Made by a program: the position numbers and the translations under genes. A DNA stretch of 48,429 bases from Sedimentisphaerales bacterium (GTDB taxonomy: Bacteria > Planctomycetota > Phycisphaerae > Sedimentisphaerales > Anaerobacaceae): positions 1 to 48,429 of the forward strand of contig JAFGLV010000077.1 of the NCBI GenBank assembly GCA_016927855.1. Reading direction: 5' to 3'. The notes under the pieces are model-generated. The model searched no databases and had not been told where the DNA came from. It saw nothing but the letters and a program-made list of their open reading frames with translations. Shown here piece by piece: positions 1-8,900 of this stretch; the stretch's first letter is position 1, and every line of letters begins with the position of its first letter.

Positions 1-1045
1 ACATTGTCGGCCTGGCCACGCACGTAGAGGGTCAAGGTCTTGATGCCGGCGCCGGTCCAATCCTGCGCCGGGTCAAGAGTGCGGCTGACCTCCGAATGGC
101 TGGCGCCACCCTTGCCGTAGTAGAACGGTATAGACTGACGGCCGCCATGAACCGTGGTCCCCTCCACGTAGGGTGGGAAGTCATGACCGGCCTGCGAGCC
201 GTTGCTGGCGTCGTTGTAACCGTCGATCCAGGTGTTGAAGAGCTCGCGGCCTTCGTCGCCACTGTAGCTCTCGCAGTCGTCGACGACGAGATACTGCGTG
301 GTGGTGAAGTCCCAGACGGGACCTTCCCACACGCTGGGCGTCGCGGCGTCGTTGACCTCGTCGATCCTCCAGTAGTACGTCGTGCCCAGGTTCAGCCCGC
401 CGAGGCTATAGGTCGGATCCGTCACGATATCGACCAAGGCCGTGCCATTGGCGACCGCGTCGCTGTCGGTGCCGAAATGGACCTGGTGTGTGGCGGCCTC
501 GCGGCCGGGCCGCCAGCTCAGAGTCGTATCGACGGGCACGTCCGTCGCCCCGGGACCCGGATGGGGTTCGCGGGGCAGCACCGGAATGGAGAAGAAGCGC
601 ACCTCGCTCAGGCCGTATTGCGCCACCCCTCCCCAATTGCTGGCGATCGTTATCTTGACGAACCTGGCGGCGACACCGCCGAAGTCCACTGTGGTATTGT
701 AAGCGTAGCCGGGGGCGCCGGGCGCTCGGGCGAATTCAGGGACATTCGCCAGCGCCGTCCACGTGGTGCCGTCCGTGGAGTATTCAATCGTCGCCGTCTT
801 GACTCCCAAGCCAGCAACCCACTCCAGGGCACTATTCGAGTTCCAGACCCACATCTGATGCAGCTTGTAGACTCCGTCGAACTCGTATTGCATCCAGACA
901 GGCGGTTGCTGACCCAGGGCGCTCATCCACATGTTTGCGGGCGTCGTATCGTGCTGGTCCGAGGCATCGAGACCGGACCCGTCCACCGCCTTCTGCGGGA
1001 TCGAGTCGGCATTGAACGAGCTTGAGGCTGTGGCGGTTATGCTGT
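1..1045 (-). repeat. Left arm of inverted paralogous repeat (shared C-terminal modules)
   Basis: This stretch encodes the discoidin-like, Fn3-like and C-terminal modules and is clearly related, at protein and DNA level, to 6088-7125 on the opposite strand. Both contain DQHDTT, ANMW, GLGVKTATIEYSTD, SNWGG, QYGLSEVRF, ESYSGDEG, GGASHSE and RTLDPAQDWT. The arms are inverted relative to each other. Confidence 0.8.
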
Positions 1046-2156
1046 CGCCTGATATCGTGCGAGCGAACGGCTCAACGGTGAAGCTCCAGACCCCACCTTC
1101 AAATACCGTAAGATCCGGCGGAGTGTTGACCTCATCCACGCGCCAGAAATAAGTCCGGCCGAATTCGACAGGTCCGGGGTCATACGAGTTGACATCAACG
1201 TCTGAGACGGCTTCCGCAGTGCCATCCTCGACGGCAGTCATGTCATCGCTGAAGTACACGGTGTGTGTACCTGCATACTCCCCCGGTTCCCAGGACAATA
1301 CAAGATCGCGCAGGGGGACGTCGGGGTCACCATTCATAGGACTGGGATCAGAGGCTTGCGAAGAGTTCTGAATTCGAATCTGGGCGTTTTTTTGGATTTG
1401 CTCCGGCGTCAATGCGCCGTCATGGATACGGACCTGAGCGATGGCGCCCGTGAAGGCTTTCTCGCCTAGCGCCGGCGAAGTGCTGTTGTTCTGGCAGCCG
1501 ATTCGAATGACGTCTCCCGCATGAGTATCGAGGCCAACCGTTCTTTCATTGTTCAGTTCGCCATTTACATAAAGACGGATAGTCGCGCCATCATAGGTGT
1601 ACACCAAATACTGCCAGGTCTCCAAGGGCGGATAGCCGCCGGTACCTCCAGCAGCGTTATCGAAACCTTGCCAGGCCATATCGGCGTCGTCACCCCAATG
1701 ACCGGCCGCGCCGAAATCCTTCCAGCCATAGTTGAAGTTCATGTTGGTGCCGTCCGGCCCGCCGCGGTGGCTCCAGGCCACCATGCACTCTTCCTTGGAT
1801 TCACCGATGTTATAGGCCCAGACCTCTATAGAGCGTGTCCCGTTGCCGACAATCCCTGATGGGCTGACAGGCCCCTCGAAATAGCTTGCCCCGTCCAGGC
1901 TGACCACGTTGGCCCAGTCCCCGACCGCCTCTACGATCGGATTGCCGCCTGCCGTAAACACCCCGCCCAGTGAGCCCCGGTTAGGCCATTGGCTGACGGA
2001 ACCGGGTGCGAGATCCTCCGAACGCAGATCGACGAGCAATTCCCCGGCCACCTCGACACGCGCCGCGCTGCCCTGCTGGGCCATCACGCCAAGCAGACAG
2101 ACGATCACGGCCATACCCTGCCTCAACAACGAGGACGCCCTCTTCTGATTGATCAT
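1..2156 (-). CDS. Secreted LamG / discoidin-like / Fn3-like multidomain protein (3' end outside window)
   Basis: Partial gene of 718 codons that runs off the left edge. The ATG at 2156 follows a strong AGAAGGAGGT site and opens a signal peptide (hydrophobic MAVIVCLLGVMA, residues 15-26). A LamG/concanavalin-like domain spans about 53-255 (SIEVWAYNIG, MVAWSHRGGPDG, LVYTYDG, LYVNGEL). A first Fn3-like module (268-360), a discoidin-like F5/8 type C region (372-523), a second Fn3-like module (526-620) and a C-terminal jelly-roll-like region starting VVDDCESYSGDEG follow. From the discoidin region onward it closely matches the protein at 4756, which predicts roughly 75 missing residues. Probable role: exported glycan-binding or cell-surface protein (inference); no catalytic motif is visible. 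Confidence 0.85.
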   Translation of the reverse strand, partial: MINQKRASSLLRQGMAVIVCLLGVMAQQGSAARVEVAGELLVDLRSEDLAPGSVSQWPNRGSLGGVFTAGGNPIVEAVGDWANVVSLDGASYFEGPVSPSGIVGNGTRSIEVWAYNIGESKEECMVAWSHRGGPDGTNMNFNYGWKDFGAAGHWGDDADMAWQGFDNAAGGTGGYPPLETWQYLVYTYDGATIRLYVNGELNNERTVGLDTHAGDVIRIGCQNNSTSPALGEKAFTGAIAQVRIHDGALTPEQIQKNAQIRIQNSSQASDPSPMNGDPDVPLRDLVLSWEPGEYAGTHTVYFSDDMTAVEDGTAEAVSDVDVNSYDPGPVEFGRTYFWRVDEVNTPPDLTVFEGGVWSFTVEPFARTISGDSITATASSSFNADSIPQKAVDGSGLDASDQHDTTPANMWMSALGQQPPVWMQYEFDGVYKLHQMWVWNSNSALEWVAGLGVKTATIEYSTDGTTWTALANVPEFARAPGAPGYAYNTTVDFGGVAARFVKITIASNWGGVAQYGLSEVRFFSIPVLPREPHPGPGATDVPVDTTLSWRPGREAATHQVHFGTDSDAVANGTALVDIVTDPTYSLGGLNLGTTYYWRIDEVNDAATPSVWEGPVWDFTTTQYLVVDDCESYSGDEGRELFNTWIDGYNDASNGSQAGHDFPPYVEGTTVHGGRQSIPFYYGKGGASHSEVSRTLDPAQDWTGAGIKTLTLYVRGQADN

Positions 2157-2239
2157 GACAAACCTCCTTCTAACACTGCGGTTGCACTCTGCTGAAGTAG
2201 TCATTCCTCTAATTCATCATGAAGACCACCTTCTGATAG

Positions 2240-2561
2240 TGTTCTCCCAAGCAGCTTCGAGAGGCAGCACCAGAACCACAGACAGCGCGATTATGAGTCC
2301 CTTCGTTTGCGAGACCTCCATCCAATCAGATACTGCTATCCAGGCGGGTGTGACTGCCGCCAACAGGCCGCTCGGCCGACGTGAAACCGCGTCTGTCGTA
2401 CGTGCGTCGTTCTCCGAACGCACGTGGGCATTGGTTTCCAGGGCGCTGCGGTGCTCCGCCGCAACAGCGTCGGCTTTCCCCATTATCGCCAAATGTGGCT
2501 CGTCGAACCAGACCAAAATGCGTCTTTCGTTTGTCAAATTGCGCACGCAGGCATGATGTTG
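2240..2561 (-). repeat. Upstream module copy A
   Basis: Read on the minus strand this matches copy B (4167-4432, plus strand) over most of its length. The best-kept core is GTGCGCAATTTGACAAA followed by GAAAGACGCATTTTGG. Also shared are a CGTTCGGAGAACG palindrome, GAGCGGCCTGTTGGCGGCAG and a stretch around TGTGGTTCTGGTGCTGCC. Copy A holds about 45 bases (around 2300-2345) absent from B. It ends about 84 bases before the start of the LamG gene, pointing the same way. Confidence 0.8.
2408..2420. promoter_or_regulatory. 13-bp palindrome CGTTCTCCGAACG, candidate operator
   Basis: A perfect CGTTC/GAACG dyad with a 3-base centre, nested in a wider ACGTGCGT/ACGCACGT inverted repeat (2400-2407 and 2418-2425). 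The 13-mer is kept exactly in copy B at 4300-4312 while flanking bases differ. It could bind the regulator encoded at 2902 (inference only). Confidence 0.4.
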
Positions 2562-2901
2562 GCAAGAGGGTCGAAAGTGCGGCCTTTCGTGACGCCCATC
2601 GTGATTATGGGCAGGTCTGCGAAGGTCCATGGCCCCCGGCCATTGCCGAGCCGACGGTCGCCACCCGGCTTCCGCGTGTCTGCCCACATCGAGACAACAG
2701 GGGGAGGCGTCCTGGGACGTGGAATAGAGATGGAACGCTGCGGGAATGACGATTACATTTGCAGGGGCAGGGCCCGTGGCTTCAGCGGGGCGCGCCGGCA
2801 CGCCTGGGGTCCCAAGAAGTTGATGTGAGGGTGTCGGTCGGCCCCCCCGGCCAGGCTGAGGCGCACCCGTCTGTGAATGTGAATGAGTAGGTGACCAGTC
2901 G

Positions 2902-4059
2902 ATGAAAAAGACACGCAAGATCGTCCTGCTGCTCAATCCCGCGCGGAATTACACCAGGGGTCTGATAAGTGGCATTGCGAAATACGCCCATCTCCAGGAG
3001 CAATGGGTGTTCTACCGTCCCTTGGATTACAGAGAGCCGACGCCTGGGCATAACCTGGTGGGCATTCTTCGGGAATTGAAGCCCCACGGCATATTCATGC
3101 GCGAGCCGGAACAAATGGAACAGATCATCAAGATGGGCATACCCACCGTGTCTTTTCCGTACACCGTGGAGCTGATTCCGGGAATTGCCAATGTCGCGGC
3201 CAATCATACCGCCATTGGAGAAATGGCGGCGCGGCATTTTCTCGACAGGGGCTTCCAATGCTTCGCTTACTGCGGTTTTGATGATTGGTGGTGGTCTCGC
3301 AAACGCCGGGAGGGCTTCGGCACTGCGGTGAATCGAGCCGGATATGAGATGGCCGTCTATGAGCTGCCTCCGAAGGCACGCCGGACCTGGGACAGGGAAC
3401 TCTCTGCTATTGCCAAGTGGCTGAAGACCTTGACATTGCCCGTCGGACTGATGGCCTGTAATGACGATCGCGCCGAACTCATCGTCGAAGCGTGCAGAGC
3501 GGTCGGTCTGAGCGTCCCCGCTCAGGTCGCCATTGTCGGCGTCGATAACGACCCGCTCGTCTGCGAGTTGTGTGGCCCGCCTTTGTCCAGTGTGTCTTTA
3601 GGCCTGGAGAAGGCAGGGTATGAAAGCGCCGCCTTGTTGGATCGGATGATCAGGGCTAGGACGGTGAACACCCAAACCATCTTCATTGAGCCCACGCACG
3701 TCGTAACCAGGCAGTCGAGTGATACGCTCGCGGTCTGTGACGAACACGTTGCTTCCGCCGTACGGTTCATTCGCCAGCACGGCCGGAAGAACATCACCGC
3801 CAAGGATGTTGCCGATAGCGTCCTGTTGTCGCGACGCGCCTTGGAGAAGCGGTTCCGGCGTATCCTCGGCAAATCGATACACGATGAGATACGACACGTG
3901 CGGGTGGACCTGGTGGTGAGGATGTTGATGGACCGGCAGGTGAAAATCTCCCAGATCGCCGAAACCCTGCATTTTCCGTCGGTGTCCCATCTCTCGCGGT
4001 ACTTCAGAATGGAAAAGGGCATCAGTCCCCTCCAATACCGCGCCCAATATCTGGGCTGA
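2902..4059 (+). CDS. XylR-like transcriptional regulator (LacI-type sensor plus AraC HTH)
   Basis: 385 residues, ATG preceded by AGGTGA at 2889-2894. Residues about 7-275 form a periplasmic-binding-protein-like sugar sensor of the LacI/XylR type (VLLLNPARNYTRGLISGIAKYA at the start, GLMACNDDRAELIVEACR and VAIVGVDNDPLVCEL later). Residues about 285-384 are an AraC-type double HTH (ITAKDVADSVLLSRRALEKR, ISQIAETLHFPSVSHLSRYF, then GISPLQYR). There is no N-terminal LacI HTH, which is the normal XylR order. It lies between two divergent, paralogous secreted-protein genes with shared upstream modules, so local control of both in response to a sugar is likely (inference). The ligand is unknown. Confidence 0.9.
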   Translation: MKKTRKIVLLLNPARNYTRGLISGIAKYAHLQEQWVFYRPLDYREPTPGHNLVGILRELKPHGIFMREPEQMEQIIKMGIPTVSFPYTVELIPGIANVAANHTAIGEMAARHFLDRGFQCFAYCGFDDWWWSRKRREGFGTAVNRAGYEMAVYELPPKARRTWDRELSAIAKWLKTLTLPVGLMACNDDRAELIVEACRAVGLSVPAQVAIVGVDNDPLVCELCGPPLSSVSLGLEKAGYESAALLDRMIRARTVNTQTIFIEPTHVVTRQSSDTLAVCDEHVASAVRFIRQHGRKNITAKDVADSVLLSRRALEKRFRRILGKSIHDEIRHVRVDLVVRMLMDRQVKISQIAETLHFPSVSHLSRYFRMEKGISPLQYRAQYLG

Positions 4060-4166
4060 TGCCCCACTGACGTCGCTGGCATGCCCACAGCCGGTATGAC
4101 CGTAGCGTGCAGGCGACACCCATTCCACCCTGTACTTGGGCAGGAGCAGATATTTGGGCCAAAACG

Positions 4167-4432
4167 GCCTCCGCGTGCGCAATTTGACAAAAGAAAGACG
4201 CATTTTGGTCTGGTTTCCCGACGCATATTTGACGAAAATAGGTAAGCCAGCGCTATTGCGGCGGAACGCGGCGGCGCCCTGTGAAGTGGCGCTCACGGGC
4301 GTTCGGAGAACGAAGCGCGTATAGAAGACGCGGTTTCGCCTCAGTCGAGCGGCCTGTTGGCGGCAGATGAAGGGGTCCATAATCGCGCCATCTGTGGTTC
4401 TGGTACTGCCCCGCGAACCTGCCCAGGAGGAC
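4167..4432 (+). repeat. Upstream module copy B
   Basis: Inverted counterpart of copy A (2240-2561), running toward the beta-helix gene at 4756. It keeps GTGCGCAATTTGACAAA, GAAAGACGCATTTTGGTCTG, the CGTTCGGAGAACG palindrome and GAGCGGCCTGTTGGCGGCAG. The two copies carry many substitutions and one 45-base gap, so they are old. Any short reading frame here also exists on the other strand and looks incidental. Confidence 0.8.
4300..4312. promoter_or_regulatory. 13-bp palindrome CGTTCGGAGAACG, candidate operator
   Basis: Exact counterpart of the dyad at 2408-2420, at the same relative place in copy B. Conservation of a perfect dyad in two diverged copies on either side of a regulator gene makes it a candidate binding site; this is inference from position and symmetry. 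Confidence 0.4.
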
Positions 4433-4599
4433 ACCGGTGAATGGGTTTTCGCTTTTGGCCAGAGGAGTCTCACTTCCTTGTCATAAATTCTCCGCAGGAC
4501 ACGCAGCAGGGCCACCGGAGTGGAGCGGCACGTCCGTGCTGCTCCAGTTTCTTATCTTCCACTCGGCGGCCACACGAGAGGTAGAGGCCCACTAGCTAG

Positions 4600-4680
4600 A
4601 TTGGATGGAAGGAGTTCAAACGGAGGAGTTCATGGTCGCGCTATCTGCAGTTCTGGTGCTGCCCGCGGCACCTACGACAT
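4600..4680 (+). repeat. Upstream module copy C (partial)
   Basis: A short third copy of the distal part of the module: TTGGATGGA, then a segment around CGCGCTATCTGCAGTTCTGG and GTGCTGCCC. The matching parts of copy A are at about 2255-2327 and of copy B at about 4375-4425. In all three a hydrophobic stretch (ALSVVLVLP in A) can be translated, like a decayed signal peptide. It ends 76 bases before the beta-helix gene start, much like copy A before the LamG gene. Confidence 0.6.
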
Positions 4681-4755
4681 AAAACTCTCATGCCATCGAC
4701 AGACAGACTGTCCAAGAGAGCCAGTAGATACTATGTATATGAAAGGTGGAATGCA

Positions 4756-7326
4756 ATGAGCTGGAATCACATTTTACGCAAGGCCTTGACGATGTATATC
4801 GTCACCGCTATCTGTCTGGTCGGCAGCGTCCTGGCGCAGACTACAGTTTATGTCGACGGTTCGGCTGCCACCACGGGCGACGGTACCCAGGCTGCTCCAT
4901 TCAAGACGATCGGCGAGGCGCTCGGATCGGATCGCACCGTCCTGGTCGCCGGCGGCACCTATGCCGATGAATCGCCGGACATGGCAATTGCTTCCGGCCT
5001 GACGCTCATCGGTAGCTACGACAGTTCCTTCACCACCTCCGATCCCTCACTGACTCCGACCGTCATCGACATGGCGCGCCTGACCCAGCAGGAACAGGAT
5101 CGCACCTTCCGCGCACGCGGCACCTCGTCCTGGACCATTGAGAACCTGGTTATCCAGAACTCTACCAGCGGCGAGTTCGGTGACACCGACAACGGTGGCG
5201 CGATCTATGTTCAAAACGGCAGCCAGGGCATCATCCGCGGTGTGACATTCTTCCAGTGCGCCACGAAGTTCGAGGGCGGCTTCGAGAGCGGGCCGGCCCG
5301 CGAAGGCGGCGCCGTGTGCATTCGTGACGGTTCGACGGTTGTCCTTGAAGACTGTGTCTTCGATAGCTGCACCGCCGTCGGCGGGGGTGGCGCCCTCAGG
5401 ATGCGGAATGCCGGGGCCGGCAATAACGTGAAGCTCTACCGCTGCTTGTTCACCAACTGCGGCGCCAGGAACAACGGGTCGGTCATTGACGATGGCGATG
5501 GGGTCAGCCAGGTGGAGATCGTCAACTGCATCTTCGCCAATAACGGGGTGGACGTGGATATCCCCTCCGGGACCGCGCCCAGCCACTACCTGATCAGAGT
5601 CGCAGACCGGCGGGCCCTCATCTACAATTGCACGTTCGCAGGCAACAACAACCCGGACGGGTATATGTTCAATATCGGCAACAGCAGCGATGCGGCCGCA
5701 ACCAAGGAAATCGTCAACTGTATCTTTGCCAACAACGCGATCGCGAGCGACGCTTCCGTTTTCGCCATCTTCAACTATGGCAGTGGCTACGATGACGCGA
5801 CGAGGCTCCAGAACAACCTGTTCTCCTCCAACTCGGGCCTGGATCCGCTCGACCCCAACGGCGCCGGCATCATCGGCGCCAACGGCAATATCGCAGGCGA
5901 TCCGCTGTTCACCGACGCGGCGAGCGGTGATTACCATCTGGATGCGAATTCGCCGGGCGTGGATGCCGGTCAGACGTTGGCGCTCGTCCCTGACGATTTT
6001 GCCGGTATGCCCCGTCCGGTCGGTCCGGCTTATGACATCGGCGCGCTGGAAGGCCAACCCCTGCCTCCTTCCTACAACGTGCGGAACATCGTGGCGACGG
6101 CCTCCAGTTCGTACAACGCCGACTCGGGACCGGAGAAGACGGTGGACGCGTCCGGTCTCGATGCTTTGGACCAGCATGATACCACGGCCGCCAACATGTG
6201 GCTGAGCGCCGTCGGTCAAGAGCCGCCGGTCTGGATTCAATATGAGTTCGACCGCGTCTACAAGCTGGATCAGATGCTGGTCTGGAACGCGAATAATGAA
6301 CTTGAGCCGCTGGTGGGTTTGGGAGTCAAGACCGCGACGATCGAATACTCCACAGACGACACCACGTGGACGGAGTTGACGGATGTCCCTGAATTTGCTC
6401 GAGCTGCCGGTACCGCCGACTACGTTGCGGAAACCGTGGTGGACTTCAACGGTGTCGCGGCCCAGTCCGTCAAGATGACGATCACCAGCAACTGGGGCGG
6501 CCTGGCACAATATGGTTTGAGCGAGGTCCGGTTCGTCTACATTCCCGTTACGGCCCGAGACCCCCATCCGGCCAACGGCGCTGCGCGTGTGGCCCCGGAT
6601 GTGACCCTGAGCTGGACAGAGGGACAAGAAGCGGCTTCGCACGAGATCCATCTCGATACGGACATGCAGGCGGTGACCGACAGCATGGCTCCCGTCGCCA
6701 CGGTGAGCGAGCCGACGTACGCACCGGCGCACCTGCAACTGAATACGACCTACTACTGGAAGGTGGTCGAGGTCAACGAGGCCGAAAGCCCCAGTGCCTG
6801 GGACGGTCCCGTCTGGAGTTTCTCCACGTCGCAACACCTGGTCGTCGACGATTTTGAGAGCTACAGCGGCGACGAAGGTCAGGAGATCTTCAGCAGCTGG
6901 ATCGACGGTTACAACGACAGCAGCAACGGCTCGCAGGTAGGCCATGATCTCCCGCCGTACGTGGAGAGATCAGTAATCCACAGCGGCGGTAAGTCTATGC
7001 CGCTCTACTACGGCATGGGTGGCGCGAGCCATTCGGAGGCCAGCCGCACTCTTGACCCGGCGCAGGATTGGACCAGCGCCGGTGCCAATACCTTGACCCT
7101 CTATGTGCGTGGCCAAGCCGGCAATGGGGCTGGGCAGTTTAACGTGAAGGTCAACGGCATTGCGAAAACCGTGGCTGTGGACTTCACCGCTGAGAGCTGG
7201 CAGGAGGTGAACGTCGACCTGGTCGGTCTTGGCGTAGACCTGCAACATGTGACTTCTTTGGCTGTCTCGATTGAAGGCGCCGTCTCCGGCATGGTCCTCA
7301 TTGACGACATTCGGCTGCGTCCGTAG
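4756..7326 (+). CDS. Secreted beta-helix / discoidin-like / Fn3-like protein
   Basis: 856 residues from the ATG at 4756, chosen because GAAAGGTGG (4741-4749) lies 6 bases ahead and a signal peptide follows (residues 1-28, ending SVLAQ). Residues 29 to about 425 form a right-handed parallel beta-helix of the DUF1565 type (TTVYVDGSAATTGDGTQAAP, then repeated IVNCIFANN, LEDCVFDSC and YRCLFTNCG rungs), ending with DIGALEG. Then come a discoidin-like F5/8 region (446-596), an Fn3-like module (598-692) and a C-terminal jelly-roll-like domain (694-856) ending VLIDDIRLRP. No PEP-CTERM or type IX sorting tail is seen. Its second half parallels the LamG protein at 2156. Beta-helix proteins of this sort are often polysaccharide-binding or lyase-like; no catalytic residues can be assigned. 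Confidence 0.9.
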   Translation: MSWNHILRKALTMYIVTAICLVGSVLAQTTVYVDGSAATTGDGTQAAPFKTIGEALGSDRTVLVAGGTYADESPDMAIASGLTLIGSYDSSFTTSDPSLTPTVIDMARLTQQEQDRTFRARGTSSWTIENLVIQNSTSGEFGDTDNGGAIYVQNGSQGIIRGVTFFQCATKFEGGFESGPAREGGAVCIRDGSTVVLEDCVFDSCTAVGGGGALRMRNAGAGNNVKLYRCLFTNCGARNNGSVIDDGDGVSQVEIVNCIFANNGVDVDIPSGTAPSHYLIRVADRRALIYNCTFAGNNNPDGYMFNIGNSSDAAATKEIVNCIFANNAIASDASVFAIFNYGSGYDDATRLQNNLFSSNSGLDPLDPNGAGIIGANGNIAGDPLFTDAASGDYHLDANSPGVDAGQTLALVPDDFAGMPRPVGPAYDIGALEGQPLPPSYNVRNIVATASSSYNADSGPEKTVDASGLDALDQHDTTAANMWLSAVGQEPPVWIQYEFDRVYKLDQMLVWNANNELEPLVGLGVKTATIEYSTDDTTWTELTDVPEFARAAGTADYVAETVVDFNGVAAQSVKMTITSNWGGLAQYGLSEVRFVYIPVTARDPHPANGAARVAPDVTLSWTEGQEAASHEIHLDTDMQAVTDSMAPVATVSEPTYAPAHLQLNTTYYWKVVEVNEAESPSAWDGPVWSFSTSQHLVVDDFESYSGDEGQEIFSSWIDGYNDSSNGSQVGHDLPPYVERSVIHSGGKSMPLYYGMGGASHSEASRTLDPAQDWTSAGANTLTLYVRGQAGNGAGQFNVKVNGIAKTVAVDFTAESWQEVNVDLVGLGVDLQHVTSLAVSIEGAVSGMVLIDDIRLRP
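6088..7125 (+). repeat. Right arm of inverted paralogous repeat
   Basis: Related to 1-1045 on the opposite strand, beginning at ATASSSYNADS. The arms diverge in scattered codons but are collinear without obvious large gaps. This points to duplication of an ancestral secreted-protein gene followed by replacement of one N-terminal domain. Confidence 0.8.
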
Positions 7327-7356
7327 CAGGCGATAGGATCAAGGAGTTGCATAGAC

Positions 7357-7399
7357 GTGGGCCTATCCCCGAAAGCAGGGTATAGGCCCACAGGTTTTA
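7357..7399 (+). terminator. Rho-independent terminator after the beta-helix gene
   Basis: Perfect 10-bp stem GTGGGCCTAT (7357-7366) with ATAGGCCCAC (7382-7391), an inner CCC/GGG pairing in the 15-base loop, then AGGTTTTAT. It lies 30 bases after the stop at 7326 and before the DUF1593 gene start at 7483. Confidence 0.75.
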
Positions 7400-7482
7400 T
7401 CATATCAACAACTCGTGCCACCTCTTCTCGCTGGGCGCCGGCCCATCGGCTGAACTGCTGGAGCGGCCTGGGGAAGGCCAAC

Positions 7483-8832
7483 ATGACAACCTGGAACACG
7501 ATCAGATTTGCCATTTCGGCCTTGATCTGTCTGGCAATGACAGGCGTTCTCGCTGAAAGCCAGGAGTCGAGCGAGTCCGGAAAGACGACCATCAGCATCG
7601 GCGCGCCTGCGGGCGACCGCTTCCGCGTCCTCGTGTCTACGGACATCGGGGGAACCGATCCCGACGATTTTCAGTCGCTGGTGCACTTGCTTGTTTACGC
7701 GGATGGCGTCGACCTCGAGGGTCTGGTCTCATCGCCCTATGGTCCCGGCCGCAAGAAAGACATCTTGAAGGTCATCGATTGCTATGCACGTGATTACGCT
7801 CATCTGCAAACGTATTCCGACCGATGTCCGACACCCCAGGCGCTGCGTGCAGTCACCAAGCAGGGCGAAACCGAAACGGCTCCTTATGCCGGTGTGCGGC
7901 GCACGACCGAGGGTTCGGATTGGATTGTGAGCTGTGCGCGGCGCGACGACCTGCGTCCGCTCCACGTCCTGGTCTGGGGCGGCATCGAGGATCTCGCCCA
8001 GGCGCTCCACGACGCCCCCGAGATCCTGCCCAGGCTGCGGGTGTATTGGATCGGTGGGCCGAACAAGAAATGGAGCCCCGATGCATACCAATACCTCGTC
8101 AACCACCATCCCGAACTGTGGATCATCGAGTCCAACGCCACATACCGCGGCTGGTTCGTCGGCGGCAACCAGTCAGGTCAATGGGGCAACGAGGAGTTCG
8201 TGACCCGGCACGTCGCCGGCAAGGGCGCGCTGGGGGATTTCTTCGTGAGCCAGATGGACCACCTCAAGATGGGGGACACACCGTCCGTCGGTTGGCTCCT
8301 CAAAGGTACGCCGGACGATCCCTCACTACCCGGCTGGGGTGGACGCTATGTGCGGGCGTGGGAGCGTCCGCATGGTCGTTTCGAGCACATGACGACTGAG
8401 GAGGACCGCCTGGAGATCTTCGGCATCCTGGAGCTTGTGCTCCCGCTCGGCGATGGCGCGCCGCAGCATCCTGAGGCGGTGTTGGTTGTCGAGAATCAGA
8501 CGTTGGTTGGTTTTGCGCCTGGTGACGGGACGATGCGATTTCGTTTCAGCCCCAAGAGTGCTGCTCGATTCGCCTTCAAGATACAAGCCAATGTGCCTGC
8601 ACTCGATGGAAAAACCGGCGGGATCACCGCTTACCTCCCGCCACCCGAGATCGCGCAGCGCCCGTCAGCGGAGTTCCCGAACTGGTGGACCGACGATCCG
8701 TCTCCCGATGTAGCGGAAGGGTCGCATCATGGGGCCAAGACCATAAGCCGATGGCGCCAGGAATTCCTGGGTGACTTTGCCCAACGCATGCTCCGCTGCC
8801 AGTCGCCGGCATCAGCTCAAACCACAAGGTGA
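7483..8832 (+). CDS. Secreted DUF1593 (nucleoside-hydrolase-like) protein, first of a pair
   Basis: 449 residues. The ATG at 7483 follows GGGAAGG at 7471-7477 and begins a signal peptide (about 1-24, ISALICLAMTGVLA); in-frame upstream codons overlap the terminator. The DUF1593 domain starts VLVSTDIGGTDPDDFQSLVH (about residues 50-68). The aspartate cluster resembles the calcium-binding DxDxxxDD of nucleoside hydrolases. HVLVWGGIEDLAQALHD, YWIGGPNKKWSPDAY and GDTPSVGWLL follow, then a C-terminal beta-rich domain. The family includes the Saccharophagus Sde_0182 glycan-associated proteins, and the substrate is not established. It is followed 68 bases later by a related gene, so a transcription unit is likely. 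Confidence 0.85.
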   Translation: MTTWNTIRFAISALICLAMTGVLAESQESSESGKTTISIGAPAGDRFRVLVSTDIGGTDPDDFQSLVHLLVYADGVDLEGLVSSPYGPGRKKDILKVIDCYARDYAHLQTYSDRCPTPQALRAVTKQGETETAPYAGVRRTTEGSDWIVSCARRDDLRPLHVLVWGGIEDLAQALHDAPEILPRLRVYWIGGPNKKWSPDAYQYLVNHHPELWIIESNATYRGWFVGGNQSGQWGNEEFVTRHVAGKGALGDFFVSQMDHLKMGDTPSVGWLLKGTPDDPSLPGWGGRYVRAWERPHGRFEHMTTEEDRLEIFGILELVLPLGDGAPQHPEAVLVVENQTLVGFAPGDGTMRFRFSPKSAARFAFKIQANVPALDGKTGGITAYLPPPEIAQRPSAEFPNWWTDDPSPDVAEGSHHGAKTISRWRQEFLGDFAQRMLRCQSPASAQTTR

Positions 8833-8900
8833 AAAGAGAATCATGCATCGTTTGTCAACTCCAGCAGACTGAAACCAAGTCGGAAAGCTCAGGTGAGCCT

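Noticed and set aside
4136..4324. Small frame with a VRNLTKERRILVWF segment, similar to one on the minus strand near 2560
   Set aside because: The likeness comes from the DNA repeat (copies A and B); both strands show matching frames, stops and lengths differ, and no ribosome site is present. Treated as a repeat.
5047..6945. Long antisense reading frame (632 codons) opposite the beta-helix gene
   Set aside because: It mirrors the high-GC coding strand, shows no known domain or ribosome site, and the sense frame has a signal peptide and recognisable repeats. The frame at 96-1025 opposite the LamG gene is the same artefact.
7357..7482. Upstream GTG start for the first DUF1593 protein
   Set aside because: The added codons overlap a strong terminator hairpin and precede the signal peptide.
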